This document shows positions 24,259-34,658 of a DNA stretch of 64,000 bases, piece after piece. The stretch comes from Nitrosomonas ureae. GTDB lineage: Bacteria > Pseudomonadota > Gammaproteobacteria > Burkholderiales > Nitrosomonadaceae. The notes beneath the pieces are model-generated. The model was not told the DNA's origin. It made no database searches and saw only the letters and a program-made list of their open reading frames with translations. Numbering within the stretch: the stretch's first letter is position 1; each line of letters opens with the position of its first letter. The translations under genes and the position numbers were made by a program. The DNA lies in NCBI RefSeq assembly GCF_900206265.1, contig NZ_LT907782.1, positions 2,852,001 through 2,916,000 of the forward strand, in the 5' to 3' direction.

Positions 24259-26052
24259 ATGCAGCATATCCGTAATTTTTCCATCATTGCCCATATTGAT
24301 CACGGCAAATCAACGCTGGCGGATCGTATTATTCATCTGTGTGGCGGTTTATCCGATCGTGAAATGGAGGCGCAAGTATTAGACTCTATGGATCTGGAAC
24401 GTGAAAGAGGCATTACCATCAAAGCCCAAACGGCGGCATTACACTACAAAGCAAAAAATGGTGAAATTTATTTATTGAATTTGATTGACACACCGGGTCA
24501 TGTTGATTTTTCTTATGAAGTTTCGCGCTCGTTAGCGGCCTGCGAGGGTGCACTTTTGGTAGTTGATGCGTCACAGGGTGTTGAGGCGCAAACCGTTGCC
24601 AATTGTTATACGGCGATTGAACAGGATGTTGAAGTTGTTCCCGTTCTAAATAAGATTGATCTTCCTGCTGCTGATCCGGAACGTGTCATTAGTAACATTG
24701 AAGAAGTGATTGGAATCGATGCGCAGGATGCAGTCAAAATCAGTGCAAAAACAGGAGAAGGTGTAGAAGATGTTTTAGAAGCTTTGATCGCTAAAATTCC
24801 CGCACCGAAAGGTGATCCGAATGCGCCCTTAAAAGCCTTAATTATTGATTCCTGGTTTGACAATTATGTCGGTGTCGTGATTTTGGTCAGAGTGATGGAC
24901 GGTACGGTAAAGCCTGGCGATAAGATATTGCTGATGGCAAGCAAATCCGTGCAGTTATGTGAGCAGGTAGGGGTGTTTGTGCCAAAATCAGCCTATCGTG
25001 ATTCGCTCAGTGCTGGTGAGGTGGGTTTTATCATCTCGGGTATTAAAGAATTGAATATAGCGAAGGTAGGGGATACCGTAACTTCTGCAATTCATCCAGC
25101 GGCAAATCCCCTTCAGGGTTTCAAAGAAATAAAACCACAAGTATTTGCCGGTTTATATCCCGTAGAATCCAATCAATATGATGCGTTGCGTTCTGCGTTG
25201 GAAAAACTGAAACTGAATGATTCCTCACTACATTTTGAACCGGAAGTATCTCAGGCATTGGGTTTCGGCTTTCGTTGCGGTTTTCTCGGATTGTTGCATA
25301 TGGATATTGTGCAGGAACGCTTAGAGCGCGAATATGATATGGACTTGATTACGACAGCCCCTACTGTTGTTTATCAAGTATTGATGCGGGATAGTACGGT
25401 GATTGAAATTGAGAACCCGTCAAAAATACCAGATCTGTCAAAAATTGCCGAGATTCGCGAACCTATAATTACTTCAACTATTATTGTGCCGGAAGAGTAT
25501 GTTGGCGCAGTGATTACCTTGTGCGTTAGTAAACGTGGAAATCAAGTGAATATGCAGTATATGGGTAAGCAAGTTATGCTGACCTACGAAATGCCGCTTA
25601 ATGAAGTTGTTATGGATTTTTTTGATCGATTGAAATCGACTAGTCGCGGTTATGCTTCTTTGGATTATGAATTCAAAGAGTTTCGTGCTTCCGATTTAGT
25701 AAAGCTGGATATATTGATTAACGGCGACAAGGTTGATGCGTTGTCTTTGATCATTCATCGAAGTAGCAGTCAGTATCGGGGGCGTGAATTAGTGCAAAAA
25801 ATGCGACAGTTAATTCCCCGTCAGATGTTTGATATCGCCGTACAAGCTGCAGTAGGTGCTCATATTATTGCACGCGAAACAGTCAAGGCATTGCGGAAGA
25901 ATGTGTTGGCAAAATGCTACGGTGGCGATATCTCGCGTAAACGAAAGTTGCTGGAGAAACAAAAAGCAGGTAAAAAGAGAATGAAACGGGTTGGCAATGT
26001 GGAAATTCCACAAGAGGCGTTTCTGGCAATTTTGCAAGTCGATAATAAATAA
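24259..26052 (+). CDS. lepA: Elongation factor 4 (LepA) GTPase
   Basis: The start at ATG 24259 ([20 protein letters not shown]) gives 597 residues, the usual length; an upstream TTG extension at 24226 is not conserved. G1 is [10 protein letters not shown]2 [12 protein letters not shown]3 DTPGHVDF and G4 NKIDL. The LepA-specific C-terminal domain ([20 protein letters not shown]) is complete. It promotes back-translocation or fine-tunes elongation on the ribosome. The position next to lepB is conserved across proteobacteria. Confidence 0.98.
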   Translation: MQHIRNFSIIAHIDHGKSTLADRIIHLCGGLSDREMEAQVLDSMDLERERGITIKAQTAALHYKAKNGEIYLLNLIDTPGHVDFSYEVSRSLAACEGALLVVDASQGVEAQTVANCYTAIEQDVEVVPVLNKIDLPAADPERVISNIEEVIGIDAQDAVKISAKTGEGVEDVLEALIAKIPAPKGDPNAPLKALIIDSWFDNYVGVVILVRVMDGTVKPGDKILLMASKSVQLCEQVGVFVPKSAYRDSLSAGEVGFIISGIKELNIAKVGDTVTSAIHPAANPLQGFKEIKPQVFAGLYPVESNQYDALRSALEKLKLNDSSLHFEPEVSQALGFGFRCGFLGLLHMDIVQERLEREYDMDLITTAPTVVYQVLMRDSTVIEIENPSKIPDLSKIAEIREPIITSTIIVPEEYVGAVITLCVSKRGNQVNMQYMGKQVMLTYEMPLNEVVMDFFDRLKSTSRGYASLDYEFKEFRASDLVKLDILINGDKVDALSLIIHRSSSQYRGRELVQKMRQLIPRQMFDIAVQAAVGAHIIARETVKALRKNVLAKCYGGDISRKRKLLEKQKAGKKRMKRVGNVEIPQEAFLAILQVDNK

Positions 26053-26158
26053 TAATGATGAGTAGAAAAAAAATTTTTACGCAGGATTTTAGGTTGAATT
26101 TGAACGCATACATAATAATTCAAAACAGCACTCCTTATGCGCAATCAAAGGAAATTGC

Positions 26159-26962
26159 ATGAATTTTCCACTGATACTTTTAATTCTGCTTGTAATTACC
26201 GGAAGTATTTGGTTATTAGATATTATTTTCTGGAAGAAAAAGCGCGAACCGAATGAGAATGAGCCATGGTGGATCGAATATCCCAAAAGCTTCTTTCCTA
26301 TCATTTTGATTGTTTTTAGTTTGCGTTCTTTTGTCATTGAGCCATTTAAAATCCCATCAGGCTCAATGCTACCTACATTATTGATAGGGGATTTTATTCT
26401 TGTAAATAAGTATATCTATGGTATAAGGCTTCCAGTCATTAATAAGAAAATTTTGGAGATGGATGAACCCAAACGAGGGGATGTATTGGTTTTCCGTTAT
26501 CCAGAAGATCCATCAATCGATTACATCAAACGAGTTGTCGGTGTCCCGGGTGACGTTATTACTTACCATAATAAGCAGTTAATTATTAATGGGGAAGTGA
26601 TAAAAATGGAATATGAGGGTGACTATAAATATGTCGAATCCGGACTGGGGTATATTTATTCTGATCGTTATTCGGAATATTTAGCTGGCGAAAGTCATTC
26701 CATTATTATTAGCCAGGATATCAAAGGTATCCAGTTTTCGAACGTGCGGCAATTTGAATTCCGTGATAACTGCAAGTACCGTCGTACCGGGTTTACATGC
26801 GAAGTGCCAGCTGGAAATTATTTTACTTTGGGCGACAATCGTGATAGCAGTAGTGATAGTCGTTATTGGGGGTTCGTGCCGGAGGAAAATATTGTTGGTA
26901 AGGCATTCATGATTTGGTGGAATTTTGGAGATCTTGGTCGTATCGGATTGTCGATTAGATAA
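26159..26962 (+). CDS. lepB: Signal peptidase I
   Basis: A 267-residue inner-membrane protease. Two membrane helices lie at about 3-20 and 43-62. The catalytic Ser is in PSGSMLPTL, and the catalytic Lys in DYIKRVVGVPGD. The third conserved box is GDNRDSSSDSRYWGFVP. It removes signal peptides of exported proteins at the periplasmic face. An AAAGGA site precedes ATG 26159. It is the third gene of the lepA-lepB-rnc-era cluster. Confidence 0.97.
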   Translation: MNFPLILLILLVITGSIWLLDIIFWKKKREPNENEPWWIEYPKSFFPIILIVFSLRSFVIEPFKIPSGSMLPTLLIGDFILVNKYIYGIRLPVINKKILEMDEPKRGDVLVFRYPEDPSIDYIKRVVGVPGDVITYHNKQLIINGEVIKMEYEGDYKYVESGLGYIYSDRYSEYLAGESHSIIISQDIKGIQFSNVRQFEFRDNCKYRRTGFTCEVPAGNYFTLGDNRDSSSDSRYWGFVPEENIVGKAFMIWWNFGDLGRIGLSIR

Positions 26963-26988
26963 TAAGCTTTTTTCTATGAGGTGAGAAT

Positions 26989-27360
26989 GTGAATTATCAC
27001 AAAATGTCACTGAAACAAAGAGGTATTGGTTTGGTCAGCTTATTAATGTGGTCCGTGGTTCTGGTGTTAATTGTTATCACTAGTCTGAGAATTGCGCCGG
27101 CATATATAGAATATTCAGCAATTAAAAAGAATCTATCGGCCATTGCTAAAGATACAAGCTTGCAAAATACGAACCTAAACCAAATAAGACTAGCATTTAG
27201 TAGGCGTGCCCAGATTGATGATATTAAGTCTATCAGCGGTCAAGATATTAAGATAAATAGAGAAAATGGGCGAGTGATTTTGAGTGCCAGCTATACAGCA
27301 AAAATCCCTCTATTTTCCAATGTGTCCTTAAGCATTGATTTTGAAGCAGTGAACGATTAG
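26989..27360 (+). CDS. DUF4845 membrane protein
   Basis: A 123-residue protein starting at GTG 26989 behind GAGGTGAG. One N-terminal membrane helix (about 12-30, GLVSLLMWSVVLVLIVITSL) is followed by a small periplasmic domain (RIAPAYIEYSAIKKNLSAIA to the end). Proteins of this family are found almost always between lepB and rnc in betaproteobacteria and gammaproteobacteria; the function is unknown. The Type IV pilin-like N-terminus may be coincidental. Confidence 0.88.
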   Translation: MNYHKMSLKQRGIGLVSLLMWSVVLVLIVITSLRIAPAYIEYSAIKKNLSAIAKDTSLQNTNLNQIRLAFSRRAQIDDIKSISGQDIKINRENGRVILSASYTAKIPLFSNVSLSIDFEAVND

Positions 27361-27372
27361 TACTGAAAGATT

Positions 27373-28086
27373 ATGCGAGATGAGACCATATCAAATAATA
27401 CTCGACAGTTACTAGATATATTCTGTGAACGTCTAGGATATTGTTTTACTCAATCCCATTTATTGCAAACAGCGTTAACTCATCGAAGCCATAGTCTTCC
27501 ACATAATGAACGCCTTGAATTTCTGGGTGACGCGATATTGAACTGCGTAATCTCAGGAATAATTTATAAGCATTTTCCAGAATTGCCAGAAGGTCACTTG
27601 TCCCGGCTTCGTGCCAATTTTGTGAATCAAAAGGCATTGTCGAGCATTGCGCTTAATTTACAAATGGATAAGCTGCTCAGATTAGGTGAAGGCGAGCTAA
27701 AAAGCGGTGGCTGTCATCGCCCATCGATTCTTGCAGATACTTTTGAAGCCTTATTGGGTGCCATTTACCTGGATAGTGATTATGCGCAGGTGGAAACAGT
27801 AGTTATGGCGATCTATTTACCTCTGATACAAAATATTGATCTTAAATCACCCGCTAAGGACCCTAAAACGTTATTGCAGGAATTTTTACAAAACCAGAAA
27901 CTATCATTGCCAGAATATCTAGTGGTTACAACCAGTGGGAAAGCGCATAAACAAAAATTCAAAGTGGAATGTGTAATATCCTCATTAAATATTCGAACTG
28001 CAGGTGAAGGCACCAATCGCCGGAGTGCCGAACAAGTGGCTGCAAAATTAGCCTATGAAAAAATCTGCCTGCAGCATACGCACTAA
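27373..28086 (+). CDS. rnc: Ribonuclease III
   Basis: A 237-residue protein. The catalytic domain has the signature NERLEFLGDAILN and the second acidic box ADTFEALLGAIYLD. The C-terminal double-stranded RNA-binding domain (KDPKTLLQEFLQNQKLSLPE onward, with AEQVAAKLAYEKI) is complete. It cuts dsRNA in rRNA precursors and other structured transcripts. The gene sits between DUF4845 and era, as usual. Confidence 0.97.
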   Translation: MRDETISNNTRQLLDIFCERLGYCFTQSHLLQTALTHRSHSLPHNERLEFLGDAILNCVISGIIYKHFPELPEGHLSRLRANFVNQKALSSIALNLQMDKLLRLGEGELKSGGCHRPSILADTFEALLGAIYLDSDYAQVETVVMAIYLPLIQNIDLKSPAKDPKTLLQEFLQNQKLSLPEYLVVTTSGKAHKQKFKVECVISSLNIRTAGEGTNRRSAEQVAAKLAYEKICLQHTH

Positions 28087-28131
28087 ATTAATAGTGTTTA
28101 ATAAGCTAGTTATTACTTACAATACTTCAGA

Positions 28132-29025
28132 ATGACTCTTCATGCCAATTTTCGTACTGGATACGTAGCAATTATTGGTCGTCCCAATGTGGGGAAATCG
28201 ACTTTGTTAAATAAGTTGGTGAAACAGAAAATCAGCATTACATCCAAGAAAGCGCAAACTACTCGTTTTAGAATTAATGGTATTTTGACGGATGAACAGA
28301 CACAATTTGTTTTTGTTGATACACCTGGTTTTCAAACACACTATGCCAGTGTTTTAAATACCGCAATGAATCGGGTGGTAACCCAAAGTATGCGCGAGGT
28401 GAATGTCATATTGTTTGTCATTGAAGCGATGTGCCTTGATCAACGCGATATCGCTGTGCTCAAAATTCTACCCGCGAATGTTCCGATTATTTTAGTGGTC
28501 AATAAAATTGATAAATTGGCAGATAAGAATCGACTATTGCCATTTCTGGGTGAAGTAGCTCAGGTAGTTAAATTTTCTGACATTATACCGGTAAGCGCGA
28601 TGTATAAAATTCAGCTAGCAGAGCTTCTTAATAACATCCGCAACTACTTACCTGTTAGTGAACCTTTGTACGATAAGGATGAAATTACAGATCGCAGTGA
28701 GCGTTTTCTTGCCGGAGAATTTATTCGTGAAAAATTATTTCGCCTGGTTGGTGATGAGATTCCTTATTCGACCAGCGTTGTGATTGATCAGTTTAAGTTG
28801 GAAAATCATCTGCACAAAGTTTATGCCACCATTCTGGTTGATAAACCCAATCAGAAAGCAATTATTATTGGAAAGAAAGGTGAGAAGCTTAAGCTAATAG
28901 CAAGCCAGGCAAGAAAAGACATGGAGTTGTTGTTTGGGGAGAAGGTGTATCTGGAAGTTTGGGTTAAAGTTAAAAGCGGTTGGGCTGATAGTGAAAGTGT
29001 GCTAAGAAATCTGGGGTATGAATAA
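28132..29025 (+). CDS. era: Era GTPase
   Basis: A 297-residue protein. GTPase motifs are [12 protein letters not shown] (G1), the switch region [16 protein letters not shown] (G3) and NKIDKL (G4). The C-terminal KH domain contains [18 protein letters not shown]. It helps 16S rRNA maturation and 30S assembly. In many relatives recO follows, but here pdxJ starts 38 bp later. Confidence 0.97.
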   Translation: MTLHANFRTGYVAIIGRPNVGKSTLLNKLVKQKISITSKKAQTTRFRINGILTDEQTQFVFVDTPGFQTHYASVLNTAMNRVVTQSMREVNVILFVIEAMCLDQRDIAVLKILPANVPIILVVNKIDKLADKNRLLPFLGEVAQVVKFSDIIPVSAMYKIQLAELLNNIRNYLPVSEPLYDKDEITDRSERFLAGEFIREKLFRLVGDEIPYSTSVVIDQFKLENHLHKVYATILVDKPNQKAIIIGKKGEKLKLIASQARKDMELLFGEKVYLEVWVKVKSGWADSESVLRNLGYE

Positions 29026-29063
29026 ACCTTTAAGGATTGTTGGCGTCTTGGGAGTCTCAGAGA

Positions 29064-29789
29064 ATGATTGAATTAGGTGTCAATATTGATCATGTGGCGA
29101 CATTACGGCAAGCGCGCGGAACAACATACCCGGACCCGATTGAAGCGGCATTGATCGCCGAATCTTCCGGGGCTGATGCGATTACTTTGCATTTGCGCGA
29201 AGATCGACGGCATATTCAGGATCGTGATGTGGAGATTTTACGTAACCGGCTGACGACCAGAATGAATCTGGAAAGTGCAGTGACTGATGAAATGATTGCT
29301 ATCGCACTTAGAATAAAGCCCCACGATATTTGTTTAGTGCCTGAGAGACGTGAAGAGCTAACAACGGAAGGGGGTCTCGATGTCGTGAAGCATTTCGATC
29401 AGATCAGGCGTGCATGTGAAAAATTGGGAGACGCGGGGATACGTGTTTCATTGTTCATTAATGCTGATGCCCTACAGATTAATGCTGCAGCCCGAGCGGG
29501 TGCATCTGTTATCGAAATCCACACGGGCAGCTATGCGGATGCACATTCATTTGAGGCGCAGGAAAAACATTTTCTTGAGGTGCAGGAAGCCGTTGGCTTG
29601 GGTCGAGATCTTGATCTGAAAGTGAATGCCGGACATGGTTTGCATTATGAAAATGTTCAAGCCATTGCAGCCATTTCTGAGATTTCGGAATTGAATATTG
29701 GGCATGCAATTGTTGCCAGAGCTATTTTTGTTGGTTTTAAACGTGCTGTACAAGAAATGAAACAGCTCATGCTCGAGTCGCGTAAATGA
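29064..29789 (+). CDS. pdxJ: Pyridoxine 5'-phosphate synthase
   Basis: The start at ATG 29064 ([20 protein letters not shown]) gives 241 residues, the normal size; an upstream ATG at 29037 adds nine non-conserved codons. Characteristic stretches are [42 protein letters not shown] and [12 protein letters not shown]. It forms the pyridoxine ring from 1-deoxyxylulose 5-phosphate and 3-amino-2-oxopropyl phosphate as an octamer of TIM barrels. The stop overlaps the acpS start (ATGA). Confidence 0.97.
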   Translation: MIELGVNIDHVATLRQARGTTYPDPIEAALIAESSGADAITLHLREDRRHIQDRDVEILRNRLTTRMNLESAVTDEMIAIALRIKPHDICLVPERREELTTEGGLDVVKHFDQIRRACEKLGDAGIRVSLFINADALQINAAARAGASVIEIHTGSYADAHSFEAQEKHFLEVQEAVGLGRDLDLKVNAGHGLHYENVQAIAAISEISELNIGHAIVARAIFVGFKRAVQEMKQLMLESRK

Positions 29790-30163
29790 TCTATGGTATT
29801 GGAACTGATATTGTCGAATCAGCTAGGATTGCACACTCATTGAGTCGTTTCGGCGAGCGCTTTGCGCGGCGTATATTAACCGATAGCGAGTTGCAAGAGT
29901 ATCAAACGAGTAGTAAACCAATACTTTTTCTTGCTAGTCGCTTTGCTGCTAAAGAAGCGTTATCCAAAGCGATGGGTACAGGTTTACGGCACCCGGTTAA
30001 TTTGACATATATTACGATTACTCACAATGGTTTGGGAAAACCATTTTTCCAATTTCACCCTGAACTCAATCAATTACTTTTCGACCAGGGAATCACACAA
30101 CATCATCTTTCTATTAGCGACGAAGTGAATATGGTTTGTGCTTTTGTTGTATTGGAGAAATAA
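29786..30163 (+). CDS. acpS: Holo-acyl-carrier-protein synthase
   Basis: A 125-residue protein. The Mg-binding Asp is in [12 protein letters not shown], and the conserved Glu and Lys are in [19 protein letters not shown]. The C-terminus has [18 protein letters not shown]. It moves the phosphopantetheine arm of CoA to acyl carrier protein. It is coupled to pdxJ, and nagZ begins two bases after its stop. Confidence 0.97.
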   Translation: MIYGIGTDIVESARIAHSLSRFGERFARRILTDSELQEYQTSSKPILFLASRFAAKEALSKAMGTGLRHPVNLTYITITHNGLGKPFFQFHPELNQLLFDQGITQHHLSISDEVNMVCAFVVLEK

Positions 30164-30165
30164 TC

Positions 30166-31218
30166 GTGCCGCTGGGACCAGTGATGCTCGATATTTCAGG
30201 AACGCAATTATCTGAGGATGAAATCAAGAGGCTCTTGCATCCCTTAACAGGGGGTGTCATTCTTTTCACCCGCAATTATGTAAACCATCGTCAATTGACC
30301 GAGTTGACCCAGCAGATCCATGCGTTACGAAGTCCACATTTGCTGATTGCGGTTGATCATGAAGGTGGGCGTGTTCAACGTTTTCGGGAAAACTTCACAA
30401 AACTGCCTGCAATGCGTGAGTTGGGAAAAATTTGGGATAAGCAATCGAGTCGGGCCCGGCACTTAGCTAAACAGGTTGGTTTCGTGTTGGCGGCTGAGTT
30501 AAATGTTTGCGGTATCGATTTCAGCTTTACACCGGTGTTGGATCTGGATTGTGGGAAAAATTTTGTGATCGGTGATCGTGCCTTCCATCATGAGGCCGAG
30601 GTTGTTTCGGACTTGGCGTATAATTTGATGCTCGGGCTTAAGAAAGGTGGTATGCCGGCAATAGTAAAGCATTTTCCGGGACACGGTTATATCCAGACTG
30701 ACTCACATTTGGAAAAATCAATCGACACACGTCAATACGCTGAGATTGCAGGGGACGATTTAGTCCCATTCCAGCATATGATTGATTCGGGAGTGGCTGG
30801 GGTAATGGTAGCACATATCATCTACCCAGAAATAGATTCCAAACCTGCCGGATTTTCGAGAATCTGGTTACAAAAAATTTTACGTAGGGAATTGCAATTC
30901 GAGGGTTGTATTTTTAGTGATGATTTAAGTATGCGTGGTGCCGGAGATTATTTTGAATCTATGCTTTCACGTGCGCAAGCTGCGCTCGGTGCGGGTTGCG
31001 ACATGATATTAATTTGCAATAATCCTTCAGGGGTCGATGAAGTTCTACATGGATTGCGTTGGGAAATGTCAGCGACAAGCCTTTCCCGGCTGGCACGTTT
31101 GCATGCCAGAAATAATACCGGTTCGATAATAAAATTGCGTGAAAATGGAGAATATGTGCAGGCGGTACGTGAAATCAGCATTATTGGATGTGAAAGTGGT
31201 GAGTTGCCGTTACAGTAG
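30166..31218 (+). CDS. nagZ: Beta-N-acetylglucosaminidase of cell-wall recycling
   Basis: The start at GTG 30166 (MPLGPVMLDISGTQLSEDE) gives 350 residues; an earlier start at 30136 would overlap acpS and is not needed. The family-3 glycosidase signature KHFPGHGYIQTDSH contains the catalytic His. The nucleophile Asp is in IFSDDLSMRGA, and substrate contacts are in AVDHEGGRVQRF. It removes GlcNAc from 1,6-anhydro-muropeptides in the cytoplasm. The product length fits NagZ rather than longer secreted beta-glucosidases. Confidence 0.96.
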   Translation: MPLGPVMLDISGTQLSEDEIKRLLHPLTGGVILFTRNYVNHRQLTELTQQIHALRSPHLLIAVDHEGGRVQRFRENFTKLPAMRELGKIWDKQSSRARHLAKQVGFVLAAELNVCGIDFSFTPVLDLDCGKNFVIGDRAFHHEAEVVSDLAYNLMLGLKKGGMPAIVKHFPGHGYIQTDSHLEKSIDTRQYAEIAGDDLVPFQHMIDSGVAGVMVAHIIYPEIDSKPAGFSRIWLQKILRRELQFEGCIFSDDLSMRGAGDYFESMLSRAQAALGAGCDMILICNNPSGVDEVLHGLRWEMSATSLSRLARLHARNNTGSIIKLRENGEYVQAVREISIIGCESGELPLQ

Positions 31219-31306
31219 ATTTGTATTTATTTTTCAAAGCAAACTATATGCAAGCTATTTTGTTTTAAAATTATCTCTTGGCAAAAATTTCACATAAGGT
31301 CTCATT

Positions 31307-32767
31307 ATGTCAGAAACATTCGATGTAGCAATTATTGGTGCTGGTCCAGGGGGATATGTTGCGGCAATTCGTTGTGCGCAGCTAGGCTTAAATACGGTTT
31401 GTATTGATGAGTGGAAAAATTCAAAGGGTAAAGCCAGCCTTGGCGGAACTTGCCTGAACGTCGGTTGTATTCCTTCCAAAGCTTTACTGGAATCTTCTGA
31501 GAATTATTTCAAGATTCAGCACAAAATTTCCGCTCATGGAATTTCTGCAGAAAATGTTTCGGTAAACATTCCAACCATGATTGCGCGCAAGGACAAAATT
31601 GTTACCACGTTTACCGCTGGCATTACTTCACTATTCAAAAAGAATAAGGTTAAGTCGATGCATGGCCGGGGAACGTTGCTGAGTCGGGAAGAATCTACCC
31701 ATGCTTGGAAAATAAAAGTTGACAATGGCGATACTACTGAAACAATCGAGGCAAAGCATGTGATTGTAGCGACGGGTTCGATACCTCGGCAATTATCTTT
31801 TGCGCCAATCGATAATGAGATGATTCTGGATAACGCCGGTGCTTTAGCCTTAATGGAAGTACCTAAGCGGCTGGGAGTCATTGGTGCAGGGGTGATCGGG
31901 CTTGAGATGGGGAGCGTATGGCGTAGGTTGGGTGCCGAAGTCACTATTCTTGAAGCAATGCCTGGATTTTTGATGGCAGCCGATGAACAAATTGCTAAAG
32001 AAGCAAAAAGCATTTTCGCCAAAGAACCTGGTTTGCAAATCAACACTGGTGTCAATATCAAATCGGTTAAGGTATCCGGTAACTCTGTAGTCGTGGGTTA
32101 TGGTGATTCCAACAATCAGGAACAGGTTATGGAGGTTGACAAACTGATTGTGGCCATTGGTCGTATTCCCAATACTATTGGATTGGGTGTGGACGAGAAT
32201 GGTTTGTCAGTAGATGAACGCGGATTTATTATTGTTGATCAGAATTGCCGGACTAATCTGACCAATGTATATGCAGTAGGCGATGTGGTTCGAGGGCCTA
32301 TGCTGGCGCATAAAGCATCCGAAGAAGGCGTGGCCGTTGCAGAAATGATTAAACATCTTGAGACAAATCAGACCAGTGTAGATGAGGTAATCGATCTCAA
32401 TACGATACCTTGGGTTATTTACACGGCACCTGAAATTGCATGGGTAGGAAAAAACGAACAGGAATTAAGAGCAGCTGGCATTGCTTATAAGGCTGGTCAG
32501 TTTCCATTTATTGCGAATGGACGTGCTCGTGCCATAAATGAGACGAGTGGATTTATAAAAATTTTGGCTGACGAGAAAACTGATCGTGTACTGGGTGTGC
32601 ATATGATTGGTCCCCATGTGTCGGAGCTCATTTCAGAAGCGGTTATGGCGATGAAATTTTCAGCCAGCAGCCAAGATATCGCCTGCATTGTGCATGCTCA
32701 TCCGTCTTTATCAGAAGTTTTTCATGAAGCTGCACTTGGTGTGGATAAGCGTACTTTGCATATTTAA
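31307..32767 (+). CDS. lpdA: Dihydrolipoamide dehydrogenase (E3)
   Basis: A 486-residue flavoprotein. It has the FAD motif DVAIIGAGPGGYVAAIRCAQ, redox cysteines in GGTCLNVGCIPSKALL and an NAD motif in LGVIGAGVIGLEMG. The second FAD box is YAVGDVVRGPMLAHKASEEG, and the catalytic His-Glu pair is in HAHPSLSEVFHEA. It reoxidises lipoamide for 2-oxoacid dehydrogenases and the glycine cleavage system. No E1/E2 genes are in the window. A short upstream gap of 88 bp suggests its own promoter. Confidence 0.97.
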   Translation: MSETFDVAIIGAGPGGYVAAIRCAQLGLNTVCIDEWKNSKGKASLGGTCLNVGCIPSKALLESSENYFKIQHKISAHGISAENVSVNIPTMIARKDKIVTTFTAGITSLFKKNKVKSMHGRGTLLSREESTHAWKIKVDNGDTTETIEAKHVIVATGSIPRQLSFAPIDNEMILDNAGALALMEVPKRLGVIGAGVIGLEMGSVWRRLGAEVTILEAMPGFLMAADEQIAKEAKSIFAKEPGLQINTGVNIKSVKVSGNSVVVGYGDSNNQEQVMEVDKLIVAIGRIPNTIGLGVDENGLSVDERGFIIVDQNCRTNLTNVYAVGDVVRGPMLAHKASEEGVAVAEMIKHLETNQTSVDEVIDLNTIPWVIYTAPEIAWVGKNEQELRAAGIAYKAGQFPFIANGRARAINETSGFIKILADEKTDRVLGVHMIGPHVSELISEAVMAMKFSASSQDIACIVHAHPSLSEVFHEAALGVDKRTLHI

Positions 32768-32814
32768 TGATTTATAGTGCCGCACTGCTTATCCAAGCAC
32801 ATCAGGTTTATATC

Positions 32815-33264
32815 TTAGAAGCAATTATTTTTATCAGGGTTAACGCTGCATGACCATTGAAGATGATGAATGCCGCCCGCTTTATTGACTAAATAATCAG
32901 CTCTCAGTTGTTTGTTTTGCTCTACGGTTAAAGAAGCTTTCTCTGGTATAAATCTTTCTTCGCTCCAGAATCTGATTCTGCAAAATTCATCATTGGGATT
33001 GCAGAGTCTATTAATAGCCGCACTATAGATCGTTTTGTCAGTATACTTACTATGATCAATCAGCACCAAATGCACAAATTTCCCTGAAGTCCCCAATTCC
33101 ACAGTACGCACAACCCGCCACCCAATACCGCTTTCCAAGTGTGAGGCAGATTCTGCTGCTGGTTCATCTTCATCATGTTCGTGTTCTTCGTCTCCATGAG
33201 CAAAGACACTAAGTGGCAGGACAAGTAGTGTTAAAAAAAAGAAGTCTAATACTAATTTGCGCAT
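32815..33264 (-). CDS. Small periplasmic protein with His/Asp/Glu-rich N-terminus
   Basis: The start at ATG 33264 (MRKLVLDFFFLTLLVLPLS) gives 149 residues with a signal peptide cleaved near FAHG. The mature protein begins HGDEEHEHDEDEPAAE, a likely metal-binding stretch. The rest is a compact domain with three to four cysteines (LCNPNDEFCRI, WSCSVNPDKNNCF) that may form disulfides. No family is recognised. The histidine-rich start suggests metal binding or buffering in the periplasm. A longer start at 33288 is less likely because the signal peptide would begin later. Confidence 0.7.
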   Translation of the reverse strand: MRKLVLDFFFLTLLVLPLSVFAHGDEEHEHDEDEPAAESASHLESGIGWRVVRTVELGTSGKFVHLVLIDHSKYTDKTIYSAAINRLCNPNDEFCRIRFWSEERFIPEKASLTVEQNKQLRADYLVNKAGGIHHLQWSCSVNPDKNNCF

Positions 33265-33288
33265 AAATTCTCCTCGGCAAAATGCCAA

Positions 33289-33705
33289 TTCATTATTCTA
33301 TAAATATATAGCTCTTCGCTTGCTTCTAACTTATTGCATCCAAATTAATTCCTTTACTTAATCTGGATGATGCTTGCAGCGGGCGAGTATACTCGAAAAT
33401 TTGAATATGAACATTATTGAAAATTTAATTTTGCTAATAAAGTATTCAGCATTTAGCCAGATTCAAGAAATGAAATTTTAAAACCTCATTTCAAAATTAT
33501 TGATATTTAGTCTTGATAATAAGAAATATTCTTCATTATCTGTAGTGCTTTCACATGCTGTAGGGTTATATTACCCAGAACTCATGATTTTTTTGTATTT
33601 TTGGAAAATTTAGCTTTGAATCAAAATCTTTATTATGAATCAATTCATCCAATTCAATTAATTATTTGTAGCAGCTAGTTGTTTCGGTTAAAATCCGTTT
33701 TTTTC
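33289..33705. other. Non-coding, AT-rich stretch before tRNA-Val
   Basis: No gene is supported. It must hold the promoters of the divergent periplasmic-protein gene and the tRNA; no strong match was picked out. Confidence 0.5.
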
Positions 33706-33782
33706 AGGCGCGTAGCTCAGTTGGTTAGAGCACCACCTTGACATGGTGGGGGTCGTTGGTTCGAATCCAATCGCGCCTACCA
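33706..33782 (+). tRNA. tRNA-Val(GAC)
   Basis: The 7-bp acceptor AGGCGCG/CGCGCCT, D-arm GCTCAGTTGGTTAGAGC, anticodon loop TTGACAT with anticodon GAC, T-arm with TTCGAAT and an encoded ACCA end are present. The length is 77 nt. No integrase lies nearby, so it is a stand-alone gene. Confidence 0.96.
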
Positions 33783-34045
33783 ATTATCAAATAATATCTT
33801 CTGTTATTTTCGATTGTATGAGTTAGGGATTTAATGACACCTATTCAGTTTGTGTCACTCCAAGAAAAATGAGCGGAATGATACGGGTTTTAAAATTCTT
33901 GATTAATGTTGCTGGAATTGACTATATATGCAACTTACATATCTGCCAGAACTCAATGACATTAATTCGCAAGATTGTAGTCAGAGATTGGAGTTAAATA
34001 GAAGCAGAATCAGTATATGCTATTGAGTTTTATCGGGAGAAAATT

Positions 34046-34546
34046 ATGCAAAGTTTTAAAGTTGTCAGTACCAAGAGCTTATTAAATGCATTGTTGATTG
34101 GTTTTCTAATGCTGCAAACAACTTCTCATGTGATGGCAGAAAAAATTGGTAGCGTTTCCACTAAATTTAAAGTGTTAGGAGCAAACGATAAAATCGTAAT
34201 CGAGGCATTTGATGATCCGGATATTGCTGGAGCCACCTGTTATCTAAGTCGAGCTAAAACAGGAGGGGTCAGTGGTATGGTAGGGATTGCTGAAGATACT
34301 TCAGATGCTTCAATTGCATGCCGGCAGATTGGTCCGATTTCTTTGCCTGAGAAAGTAAAAAATGGTGATGAGGATGGAACAGAAGTTTTTAAAAAGAGCA
34401 CATCGCTACTATTTAAATCTTTACAGGTAGTGCGATTTTATGATGCCAAAAGAAATGTCCTCATTTATTTAACTTATAGCGACAGAATTATTGAAGGATC
34501 ACCAAAAAATAGTATTTCAATAATTCCAATTACCCCGTGGCATTAA
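34046..34546 (+). CDS. creA: CreA family periplasmic protein
   Basis: A 166-residue protein with a signal peptide ([20 protein letters not shown], cleaved near MAEK). The conserved CreA body follows: [40 protein letters not shown] and [20 protein letters not shown]. Two cysteines, one in GATCYLS and one in SIACRQIG, could form a disulfide. The function of CreA is unknown. It has a leader with GGGAGA before the ATG and stands alone. Confidence 0.9.
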   Translation: MQSFKVVSTKSLLNALLIGFLMLQTTSHVMAEKIGSVSTKFKVLGANDKIVIEAFDDPDIAGATCYLSRAKTGGVSGMVGIAEDTSDASIACRQIGPISLPEKVKNGDEDGTEVFKKSTSLLFKSLQVVRFYDAKRNVLIYLTYSDRIIEGSPKNSISIIPITPWH

Positions 34547-34658
34547 GTATCCAGAGCAAGTGAAATAAATTAATTGCATTGATGGTATTTAAGAAAACCT
34601 AATATTATAATTACCAATCATTTCTTTCTAATTGTTCACCTTGGCAACATTATCTTCC

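Noticed and set aside
31534..32061. 175-codon frame opposite lpdA
   Set aside because: It is antisense to a fully conserved gene, with no start signal and no recognisable domain.
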